From Ricordea florida (taxonomy: Eukaryota; Cnidaria; Anthozoa; Corallimorpharia; Ricordeidae), in contig OX453277.1 of the NCBI GenBank assembly GCA_949710005.1, positions 6,257,024-6,321,023 on the forward strand: 64,000 bases of DNA. Direction: 5' to 3'. Positions 59,909 to 64,000 of this stretch are shown piece after piece. The position numbers were made by a program, and so were the translations under genes. The notes beneath the pieces were generated by a model. It did no database searches and was not told the origin of the DNA. It saw only the letters and a list, made by a program, of their open reading frames with translations. Numbering within the stretch: position 1 is the stretch's first letter; each line of letters opens with the position of its first letter.

Positions 59909-62116
59909 GGGCCGCAGGCGAGTGTTTCCACAGCTTTTTCGAGTTCTCCCAAACTTTTACGAGTGTTTCTATAACTCGATAGAGACACGAAGAACATGTT
60001 TTCTATTTCTTTTAGAGAACACCACGACGAAAAAAGAAAAACAACTTGTTAACTTTGATTTTCAAAATGTAAATTCTCTTTGCTCGCGTCATCATTACGT
60101 CAACAGCTCGTGCAAGTTCTGTGTTTCTATCGAGTTACAGAAACACGAATTCTAACCAATCAGCGGGCGTATTTTCTTAGGACTGTTTTCTAAATCATGA
60201 CAGAACCTTGCATAAACTGTTTGATTTTGTTTCCCTGTTTTTGAGCTAACAGGTTTTCTGTAAATCATTGTTTCTGTCATGAATTTAGTGTTAGTTGTAA
60301 TGCTACAAATTACTCATTGTGTAAGTGTTGTATAGCTGTACTGTACTATTTAATATTTCAGTGATGTGACTATAATCAAGTATTGTGGGATAGTTTCTAA
60401 AGAAACTGGTGCTGCATCGGTGGGAAATTGAAACACAAGAAATTGGGTAAATCAAACGAGTTGATTAAGTAAGTTATACCACAGTGAGGTAAAAAGGAGG
60501 TGCTGACGTTTCGAGCGTTAGCCCTTCGTTGAGCATTAGCCCTTCGCTCCAACGAAGGGCTAACGCTCGAAACGTCAGCACCTCCTTTTTACCTTACCGT
60601 GGTATAACTTACTTAATCAACTCGTTTGATTTACCCATTTTCTTGTATAATCAAGTATGTTGTATTGAAGTATTGTTTATTTATGTCTAGGTGGATGTTG
60701 GTGATTGGTTGTTCTTCAGGAACATGGGTGCATACACCCATTCAGCAGCCTCTACATTTAATGGTTTTCATAAGCCATTGAAGTATTACACTGTCACCGA
60801 GAGCTGGTGGTGAGTTGATCCAATGTACTTGTAGTGAATTACAGCTGTTCTCTGTTTACTGCCCAAAGTATTATTTTTCTGATAAAGGAGTTACTCTCTT
60901 AAGAAACTGGCGTGGTGTTGGTGGGAAAGTGAAACACACAAATTGGTTTTCAAATAAGTTAATAAAGCAAGTTTTACCACTGTAATATTTAATGGTTTTG
61001 ATGTTCTGAGCATTAGGTTTTGTTAGACCCCTTTGCTCTCATGTCTTTTGGTTTGCATCACTGTATTGCACTCTAGGGCATTGGCTGAAGAACCTTGTGT
61101 CTCTCGGCCAATCCGAAGTAAAACTTCAATCAGTCAAAGCTGAAAACAGTTTTGACAAGGTTGCAAGTGTTCCCTGTGTCATGTGCTGAGGACATTTTTT
61201 TAAATTTGTGTTCCATTTGTTAATTGGACTGTGTGCATTTATTGTAACGATTTCTTTGGTTTTAGTCTTGAAACAATCACTTTAACTTAATCTAAGGTAA
61301 TTTGATTCGAATCAAATGGCCACTATCACTTGGGAAGTGTTCTCATGAAGCTACTTGAACATTGTGAAGTAGTATTACACTGCGACTACTCAAACTAAGG
61401 CACAAAACATAAATTTTCACACCAATTTTGGATGCCTGTTTTTCACGCTAAACCGCAGATTTATGGCGAGTTTCTACCGACTATGATGATTTTTCTTTCT
61501 TGATATGCTTTGTACAGTCACTAGATTACAGTAAGTTACATGCATTTTAAGTGAAATATAAAACATTTGTAGAGATTCTATTGTTTGGGTACTTGATGGT
61601 GAGAGGATAATTTATATGATGTTTGGGTGGCTGCGGTTTGAGTAGTTGTACTGTAATGGCTAACGGCTCCAAGTGGTTTAGAGTAACCAGTATTTTTAGC
61701 TTGCAGCAGTCACCTTATAATGCTGTTGCACTATCAGTATAACCATATTAACCATATAATGCTGTTGCACTATCAGCATAACCACGTGGCCCTTAAAACG
61801 TACATATATGCAGACTGTACTCTTCATACACCTCTAAGCTTATTTATCCATGGTTGCATAACATTTTTGCCAATGACTTCAGCTTTTGCTAGCCATCTAC
61901 TTGTTTTTTTCTCTCCTCTACTTGTACTCCACTAAGCATAACACTTTGTAACAACGATCTGTTGATTTTTTATGCTATTTCAGGCCAACGCTTAATAAAG
62001 TTTTGGAGAAGATTGGGCTGTCTGGGCATCTGCGTTGTAATGTGTCTTCAGCTGACCAGAAAAATGCCCTGTATCCTGGCACGGAATGCGTACAGATTCT
62101 TTCCTCTGCCTTGTGA
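31041..62116 (+). CDS. ODC1: Ornithine decarboxylase, 13 coding exons
   Basis: PLP-dependent decarboxylase converting ornithine to putrescine, the first step of polyamine synthesis in the cytosol; active as a dimer. Thirteen exons join in phase to 463 residues (human enzyme 461): 31041-31142, 33633-33729, 33977-34053, 36018-36103, 52419-52505, 53217-53262, 53716-53804, 54550-54631, 56549-56632, 57936-58142, 59238-59420, 60691-60809, 61984-62116. Visible key residues: Lys69 (PLP Schiff base), His197 and Ser200 in FHVGSGC, Gly235-237 in GGGFPG, Glu274-Arg277 in EPGR, Tyr323, Cys366-Asp367 in WGPTCD, Tyr395. Catalytic numbering matches the human protein up to Tyr323, then shifts by six. Intron 4 is about 16.3 kb because it holds the satellite-flanked virus-like element. 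The C-terminus differs from the vertebrate degradation tail. The gene appears intact. An antizyme-inhibitor-like paralogue is less likely because the catalytic residues are present. Confidence 0.95.
31480..33438 (+). mobile_element. piggyBac element in ODC intron 1
   Basis: TTAA at 31480-31483 and TTAA at 33435-33438 flank inverted ends CCCATTGACGTCCAA (left) and CCCATTGACATCCAA (right, complement). The body is about 1.95 kb and encodes a decayed piggyBac-type transposase. TTAA target duplication plus CCC-starting inverted repeats is the hallmark of this superfamily. Confidence 0.88.
31731..32610 (+). pseudogene. Decayed piggyBac-type transposase
   Basis: Fragments of a DDE_Tnp_1_7 (piggyBac) transposase in shifting frames. 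An acidic/basic N-terminal region (about 31731-31890) ends in a stop. An acidic GESSDEE segment follows. A catalytic-domain part (about 32130-32600) includes [20 protein letters not shown], then, in another frame, [14 protein letters not shown] and KFNGRLSF. Multiple frameshifts and an absent C-terminus mean it cannot make active enzyme. Confidence 0.8.
33633..33729 (+). CDS. ODC1: ODC exon 2
   Basis: Residues 35-66 ([20 protein letters not shown]...PFY), acceptor TTTCAAACAG, donor TATG|GTAAGC splitting the Ala67 codon. Confidence 0.93.
33977..34053 (+). CDS. ODC1: ODC exon 3 (PLP lysine)
   Basis: Completes Ala67 and encodes 68-92, including Lys69 of MKCN, which binds PLP, and GFDCASK. Confidence 0.95.
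35490..35720 (+). mobile_element. tRNA-derived SINE in ODC intron 3
   Basis: Head CAACCAGTTAGCTCAGTTAC (A box) and GCGGGTTCAAACCCTCGGCT (B box), with part of the anticodon region deleted. The body has GGAGAAAGTGCTGCCTTTGT, TTCTCGGATAAGGACGATAA and GTGGGACATTAAAGAACCCA. I recall this body as a conserved coral-type SINE core. Confidence 0.72.
36018..36103 (+). CDS. ODC1: ODC exon 4
   Basis: Residues 93-120 plus two bases of Arg121 ([20 protein letters not shown]). Its donor (CAG|GTTTGT) opens the 16.3-kb intron that holds the virus-like element. Confidence 0.95.
36367..42580. repeat. Left satellite array, 60-bp units, about 100 copies
   Basis: Each unit contains TTAGTACTAGCGTACTAACG, then AAGGGAATGAATAAGAACGT and CAAGCTCATCTGTCC-like sequence. 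CCTTAGTAC and GTACTAAGG form a perfect 9-base dyad within each unit. Some units gain or lose CGTACTAA or GTACTAGC modules. A higher-order repeat of 1430 bases is visible: the private variant CCGTGAAGCTCAACTGTCC recurs at 38101, 39531 and 40961, with other private variants in step. Recent segmental duplication is implied. Confidence 0.92.
42623..43249 (-). CDS. Packaging ATPase (A32/FtsK-HerA-like)
   Basis: Intact 208-residue P-loop ATPase of the type that pumps DNA into capsids in Polintons, adintoviruses and NCLDV relatives. Walker A GPTNCGKT is at 14-21, Walker B LFILDDC at 91-97. [15 protein letters not shown] (117-131) is the conserved sensor/arginine region of A32-like ATPases. The C-terminus is Pro-rich. 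I take ATG at 43249, because the codon opening the longer frame is TTG. It lies three bases after the stop of the capsid-like gene upstream on the same strand, so the two are arranged as an operon-like pair. It is the only clearly undamaged gene of the cassette. Confidence 0.85.
   Translation of the reverse strand: MDPEKIQFNTLIVGPTNCGKTRYVVEQLLGPFRGAFDYVVLVCPTYTHNKTYEDFAEGDKCFFVCVPPLEDDTVDRLLRWLSALFEGTNCLFILDDCAPSKDEKKCSNQLINLALSARHIGISVWLLTQQFTSIAKLFRENVTAVVLFYTPSWKDIKSIFKNYAGGLPAVEQQSMLAKLKAQKHSRINFALRPPYDINLEQPPSPTDT
43252..44196 (-). pseudogene. Capsid-like protein, disrupted
   Basis: Starts at ATG 44196 and ends at TGA 43252, about 310 codons if unbroken, directly upstream of the ATPase, the usual place for a major capsid gene in this virus realm. 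The coding sense moves from one frame (44196-43957) to another (about 43952-43870) and back (from about 43860). A TAG then interrupts at about 43537 before the last segment, which ends at 43252. Segments have beta-rich character ([41 protein letters not shown]). A double-jelly-roll capsid is my best guess from context and recalled resemblance; no structural test was possible. Broken by two frameshifts and one nonsense codon. Confidence 0.55.
44244..45178 (+). pseudogene. Membrane protein with coiled coil, one frameshift
   Basis: ATG at 44244 follows the divergently transcribed capsid-like gene by about 50 bases, a likely bidirectional promoter. The first part is very acidic ([16 protein letters not shown]). 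The frame shifts near 44535-44545, and the second part runs to TAG/TAA-bounded 45178. The second part has a charged, coiled-coil-like region ([20 protein letters not shown]), a hydrophobic helix ([14 protein letters not shown]), a Gly-rich amphipathic stretch ([14 protein letters not shown]) and a last hydrophobic helix ([13 protein letters not shown]) before a basic end. I recall this C-terminal layout from recurrent uncharacterised cnidarian proteins. Probably a virion membrane protein or an entry/assembly factor; function unknown. Confidence 0.6.
45170..45577 (-). CDS. Small membrane-anchored protein, start codon uncertain
   Basis: A 135-codon open frame beginning with GTG at 45577, two codons after an in-frame stop; the first in-frame ATG is about 20 codons later. 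It overlaps the 3' end of the preceding gene by eight bases and the 3' end of the opposite-strand gene by nine. The middle is Pro/Thr/Ser-rich ([16 protein letters not shown]) and the C-terminus is one hydrophobic helix ([19 protein letters not shown]). The GTG may be a mutated ATG. No family recognised. Confidence 0.45.
   Translation of the reverse strand: MDEAKVRLNLAISPGAWLLPARMVLNTECVHGYNNALQRASDGMRLGVNTDVNLESKKVGVHDMEGPSPKTHRPIGTPTTAPAPSPKTNRSAATSTSTPPTSPQPFASTSSHEAQKIAVITVAALGGLVASRYLL
45570..46410 (-). pseudogene. Virus-like cassette gene, one frameshift, unknown function
   Basis: ATG at 46410 ([13 protein letters not shown]...) and TGA at 45570. The N-terminal half contains [20 protein letters not shown] and [20 protein letters not shown] and stays open to about 46060. 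There the sense moves to a second frame that carries the C-terminal half ([17 protein letters not shown]...). The two open frames overlap across about 45964-46073, so one short indel explains the break. The divergent gene at 46455 starts 45 bases away. I recognise it only as resembling recurrent uncharacterised cnidarian proteins. A structural or minor capsid role is a guess. Confidence 0.5.
46455..47146 (+). pseudogene. Virus-like cassette gene, frameshift and stop; possible minor capsid protein
   Basis: ATG at 46455 (or 46473) opens a segment with [19 protein letters not shown]. Sense then moves to another frame near 46620-46670. In that frame a TGA at 46793-46795 interrupts before the better-preserved C-terminal part, which has [20 protein letters not shown] and [11 protein letters not shown] and ends at 47146. 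The alternating hydrophobic pattern suggests a beta-rich fold, so a penton or minor capsid (single jelly-roll) protein is plausible. It is followed after 10 bases by the next plus-strand gene. Confidence 0.5.
47157..47834 (+). pseudogene. Late-domain-bearing membrane-associated protein, broken
   Basis: ATG at 47157. Within the first ten codons is PSAPPLY, which overlaps a PSAP (Tsg101-type) and a PPLY (PPxY, Nedd4-type) late-domain motif. A charged helix follows ([20 protein letters not shown]). Sense then shifts frame near 47320 into a Gly/Ala/Val-rich hydrophobic segment (MSGSF... to [13 protein letters not shown]) and returns near 47500 to a helical C-terminus. A TAA at 47613-47615 interrupts DDDNQMV before [13 protein letters not shown], which continues in the same frame to 47834. 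The same recurrent-cnidarian-protein impression applies. Function unknown; an assembly or budding role is inference from the motif only. Confidence 0.5.
47855..48015. repeat. Three diverged ~65-bp repeats at the cassette edge
   Basis: GTTCGAAAATGTTTCCGAAA then TATGCGTGTACG; GGAAAATGTTTAAAAATTATG then TGTGTACG; GTTTGAAAATTTTCCGAATT then ATGCGTGTCCG. This is unlike the 60-bp satellite that follows and may be a terminator or structural element of the cassette. Confidence 0.55.
48081..51683. repeat. Right satellite array, inverted relative to the left, about 60 copies
   Basis: Same 60-bp unit read on the opposite strand (CCCTTAGTACGTTAGTACGC, TAGTACTAAGGACAGATGAG, CTCGTACGTTCTTATTCATT). Some units lack ATTCATT-type bases and are about 54 long. 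A private variant (CTAAGTTAGATGATCTCGTA) recurs 543 bases apart (49891 and 50434), so this side has its own higher-order structure. The first units (48081-48250) are the most diverged. Confidence 0.92.
48430..48500 (+). mobile_element. Retroposon 3'-tail insertion inside the right array
   Basis: One satellite unit is interrupted by GTAAGAGCATTGAGA...GCGCTAGAAATAAATTATTATTATTATT, typical of the 3' end of a 5'-truncated SINE or LINE. TATTC-like bases occur on both sides. Confidence 0.55.
51684..52040. other. Distal part of ODC intron 4
   Basis: Holds a CAT/ATT-rich low-complexity tract (about 51778-51866) and no gene. CTAAGAGAAAAA near 51738 also occurs outside the left array (36252). Confidence 0.45.
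52041..52341. mobile_element. Hairpin MITE in ODC intron 4
   Basis: Arms 52041-52083 and 52100-52142 (CAATTATTCGCCGAAGGTGA and complement) form a near-perfect palindrome. Next to it, TAAGTATAAATACGCAGGTG and CACCTGAGTATTTATACTTA (52144-52341) form terminal inverted repeats around about 150 bases. Confidence 0.7.
52419..52505 (+). CDS. ODC1: ODC exon 5
   Basis: Completes Arg121 and encodes 122-149 plus part of Arg150 ([20 protein letters not shown]). Acceptor TTTTTTCAG, donor AG|GTAAGT. Confidence 0.95.
53217..53262 (+). CDS. ODC1: ODC exon 6
   Basis: Residues 150-165 ([15 protein letters not shown]). A 46-base micro-exon with donor CAG|GTTGGT, chosen over GTGAGC four bases downstream because only it keeps CQ-LGIKYG in frame. 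Confidence 0.92.
53716..53804 (+). CDS. ODC1: ODC exon 7
   Basis: Residues 166-194 plus part of Ser195 ([20 protein letters not shown]...VVGV). Acceptor TATACAG, donor AAG|GTGTGT. Confidence 0.95.
54550..54631 (+). CDS. ODC1: ODC exon 8 (His197, Ser200)
   Basis: [17 protein letters not shown]: His197 stacks on the PLP ring and Ser200 contacts its phosphate in characterised ODCs. Donor GCT|GTAAGT. Confidence 0.96.
54789..54839. repeat. (CA)n followed by A-rich tract
   Basis: ACACACACA run with one TAC interruption, then A-rich sequence with single G breaks; in ODC intron 8. Confidence 0.9.
55353..55410. repeat. (AT)n tract inside the deleted piggyBac
   Basis: TATATA runs broken by TTA. It lies exactly where the transposase frame is lost and so may mark the deletion junction. 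Confidence 0.85.
55411..55941 (-). pseudogene. piggyBac transposase N-terminal fragment
   Basis: ATG at 55941 starts an acidic N-terminus ([20 protein letters not shown]), typical of piggyBac transposases. Further pieces in other frames hold [37 protein letters not shown] and [16 protein letters not shown]. At least one frameshift lies near 55680-55730, and the catalytic aspartates are beyond the truncation at the AT tract. Confidence 0.8.
56549..56632 (+). CDS. ODC1: ODC exon 9 (glycine loop)
   Basis: Residues 223-250 ([20 protein letters not shown]...FEE). GGGFPG binds the PLP phosphate. Confidence 0.96.
56835..57115. mobile_element. Hairpin MITE in ODC intron 9
   Basis: Arms at about 56963-57025 and 57050-57105 (CCGTACTGTAAAATACGGAT; ATCCGTATTTTACAGTATGG). 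GATTTATGG/AATAAATCG lies toward the centre, with an AGCGCGAAGCGCGC core. Confidence 0.7.
57739..57803. repeat. (ATT)n microsatellite
   Basis: About 20 ATT units in ODC intron 9. Confidence 0.95.
57936..58142 (+). CDS. ODC1: ODC exon 10
   Basis: Residues 251-319, largest exon. Contains [20 protein letters not shown] with Glu274 and Arg277, then the variable charged loop. Confidence 0.96.
58627..59161. mobile_element. MITE in ODC intron 10 with AAGATG direct repeats
   Basis: Ends CAGTGTTGTATCCAG and CTGGATGCAACACTG are inverted, with one mismatch. AAGATG flanks both sides (58621-58626, 59162-59167). GGGGGTCC words occur near both ends. Possibly hAT-like, although only six flanking bases match. 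Confidence 0.7.
59238..59420 (+). CDS. ODC1: ODC exon 11 (Cys366/Asp367)
   Basis: Residues 320-380: [20 protein letters not shown] with Tyr323, and [12 protein letters not shown] with the cross-subunit active-site Cys/Asp pair. Confidence 0.96.
59750..59818. repeat. (TGTA)n microsatellite
   Basis: TATGTATGTATTGTATG repeats of ODC intron 11. Confidence 0.85.
59821..60180. mobile_element. Fold-back MITE with TTTCTATCGAGTTATAGAAA arms
   Basis: Arms 59821-59892 and 59938-60014 share AGAAATAGAAAACATGT, GTGTTTCTATCGAGTTATAG and GTTTGGGAGAAC. A third partial copy of the end lies at 60115-60180. Confidence 0.72.
60384..60645 (+). mobile_element. Hairpin element, full copy with 13-bp target duplication
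   Basis: TATAATCAAGTAT flanks both ends (60371-60383, 60646-60658). Head TGTGGGATAGTTTCTAAAGA, then GGTGGGAAATTGAAACACAA, then a large hairpin whose arms include AACGAGTTGATTAAGTAAGT and GAGGTGCTGACGTTTCGAGC. Reverse-oriented relative to the 1985-2169 copy. Confidence 0.8.
60691..60809 (+). CDS. ODC1: ODC exon 12
   Basis: Residues 381-419 plus two bases of Trp420: [20 protein letters not shown] with Tyr395, then [16 protein letters not shown]. Donor TG|GTGAGT. Confidence 0.96.
60888..61017 (+). mobile_element. Diverged hairpin-element fragment in ODC intron 12
   Basis: CTTAAGAAACTGGCGTGGTG, GGTGGGAAAGTGAAACACAC and AAGCAAGTTTTACCACTGTA follow the family order; only one arm is kept. Confidence 0.55.
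61984..62116 (+). CDS. ODC1: ODC exon 13 (last coding exon)
   Basis: Completes Trp420 and encodes 421-463 ([18 protein letters not shown] ... ILSSAL), stop TGA at 62114-62116. Confidence 0.9.
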
Positions 62117-64000
62117 TTTGATGATGCCAAGATGTTGCTTGTTACTTACTGTATTTGAATTTGGCACATCAGTTGTGGCATATTCAGCCTCAAAGAGTGC
62201 CTGTCCATTGCTGACCAGTCTGATTGGTTGAAAAGATGAATTGTTTTTTTCCTCAGTGATTTTCATTCGTAGGTTATAAATTATTGGTGACTAAGGTGCA
62301 AATTTCAGGGCTAGATTTGTTATTAAAACACTAGCATGTATGTGCTCTTGAAAAGCTATCAAGTTGATACATTAATTTGTTATTACTGCCTCCTAAATGG
62401 CGATATCTACTGTAGTTGCGTTTTCTTCTTGGGCCCCTCAAGCAGGAAATGTTAAATATTAGTGAATTTATCATCATCTTAGAGATTTTCACGCAATTGA
62501 AAAAGTCCAATAATTTATTCAAGTTGTAGAAAATAGTCATACAGTGCTTTAAAACTATAATACTACCGTATTGCATTGTCAGTACGCCTTTCAGTTGTAT
62601 TGTTATCTTACCGGCCATTCTTTTGGCTCACTTTCTCTGTTGCCGATTTAAGAAGTTTAAGACACGAAAATTAGTATGTGGCAGGTTAGAAGCTTCTTGT
62701 ATTATGAGTACATTTTATAAGGTTACTCCGGAGTACATAGGTTTGTTCGATATTGTTGTAAAAGCCGAATTTTGCACTACGCAAGATGTTTTGGAAGCAT
62801 GAGATTTATGATTTGTTTGTATGCGGAGATCTTCCCTAAATACTAAAGAAAATACAAATGATTGAATCAATTAAATTTGTCACCGTATTTGCACTCTCAC
62901 CAGCTCGTTGTGAGTTAACTTGCACAGTGTTGTTCATCGCGACTGTTTGGCGTTGGTAGTCTCCTGTGTATTTTCTTGGTGTTATTTTAAGTTATTGTAG
63001 ACCTTCGCGGGTGTCCTTCGCCAATAAAAATTGTAAGCGCGCTGTTTTAAACGCAACCACTGCAAAATCTAGACATAATGCAAAGCTTATATAATGTACT
63101 TTTCGATAAAAAAAATTCTGCGTCCTTTTTTCTTGCCTTAAGAAGAGCGTGTTCCAAAAGCCGAAAACCACTGATGTCTCGGAGCGAATTTTCCGGGTAT
63201 CGAATTCGACCGCACTTTCGAAACTACTGTATAATATCAATCATAAGACATTGACGTAGAGTCCGTGCGAGGTGTTTTTCATATTCCTATTGGTTGCTTT
63301 GAAATTTCTCTGGTAAGTTTGCTTATAAAAATTTTAGCGGTACACGTTACTTCGGAGGCCATTGCGAGAGACCAATTCTTTAAAAACGGAAATCTACGGT
63401 ATTTTTGGTTGGTATCTCGAGTCAGAGCCAAATTTCGAGGCTATCCGTTAAGTTTTGATACCCTCCTATTGATTCAGAGGGCACACGCGGGAAGCGAAGT
63501 AGGTTTTTTTTCCGCTTGCAAAGTTTTTCCAACATTACACTCCTTTGGGTGACCACATGTCAGGAAATGTCTGAATACTACATTTGCCGACAGCCAGTAG
63601 AAACAGAAGCGTAATGCGGGTCACCGGAGTATGCTTGGATAAATTCTGCTTGTAAAATGGCTTGTTCTGTCTGCCAGCAGTGCTCGTAAAAATTGCATAT
63701 TCTGCTCGGTATCCGAAAACATTTTGGATCCTTCGGAACCTGAGCCCAACCCTGAGAACAAATTATATAGTCATACATTGTAATAATTTTTAGTGCCGCC
63801 GATTCTCCCTCTTTCTGCTCAAATTCTTCTTGAAAATGCCTTATTCTGCCGGCATAATGCTCGCCTTAAAAAAACGCTTATTCTGCTCGAAATTCTGCAT
63901 GCAGAATTTGTCCCCAAGCCTACGCCGCAGACTTGGCGAAAACATATTTCGTGGGATGTTGAAAGCCTTGAGCGGCGTTTGCTCGCCATTGTAAGAGCTT
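62117..64000. other. ODC 3' UTR and downstream DNA
   Basis: Candidate poly(A) signals are ATTAAA near 62870 and AATAAA at 63023-63028. From about 63640 to 63920 ATTCTGC(T/C)-type words recur, with a palindromic AATTCTGCATGCAGAATT near 63890, probably a repeat. No further gene recognised. Confidence 0.45.

Noticed and set aside
59757..60155. 132-codon plus-strand open frame
   Set aside because: It starts in a TGTA microsatellite and runs through a fold-back MITE within ODC intron 11.

Overview
The window is eukaryotic: genes have GT/AG introns, intergenic DNA is AT-rich, and there are many short interspersed repeats. Three host genes fit an animal: the 3' end of a class A GPCR, a KLF10/11-like zinc-finger gene, and a complete ornithine decarboxylase (ODC) gene. 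The tRNA-derived SINEs and hairpin MITEs look like those of anthozoan cnidarians (stony corals and relatives). That assignment is inference from recalled repeat types, not a search.

Layout. 3-566: GPCR 3' end, followed by an E-box-containing tandem repeat. 0.8-23 kb: gene-poor DNA with microsatellites, fold-back elements, MITEs, a SINE cluster and a tRNA-like relic; I found no convincing host exon here. 23.28-25.56 kb: four coding exons of a KLF10/11 (TIEG)-type repressor, with a CCAAT-box promoter and 3' UTR to about 26.6 kb. 26.6-31 kb: repeats and a weak candidate small gene or ODC leader. 31.04-62.12 kb: ODC, 13 coding exons and 463 residues, with the active-site residues near the expected numbers. 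62.1-64 kb: ODC 3' UTR and unannotated DNA.

The striking part is ODC intron 4 (36,104-52,418). It contains a virus-like cassette of about 5.3 kb: an intact A32/FtsK-type packaging ATPase, a broken capsid-like gene, and five more broken or small genes. The cassette lies between two arrays of the same 60-bp satellite in opposite orientation, about 6.2 kb on the left and 3.6 kb on the right. The whole 36,367-51,683 block therefore looks like one element of about 15.3 kb whose terminal inverted repeats are satellite arrays. The cassette is GC-richer than the host intron. One gene begins with overlapping PSAP and PPLY late-domain-like motifs. I saw no polymerase, integrase or protease, so it looks like a decayed or non-autonomous Polinton/adintovirus-like provirus. 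The exact group is unresolved.

Other ODC introns carry a decayed piggyBac (intron 1), an internally deleted piggyBac (intron 8), a SINE (intron 3) and several MITEs, so this gene has accumulated many insertions without losing its reading frame. All coordinates and splice sites come from reading the sequence; no alignment or RNA evidence was available.
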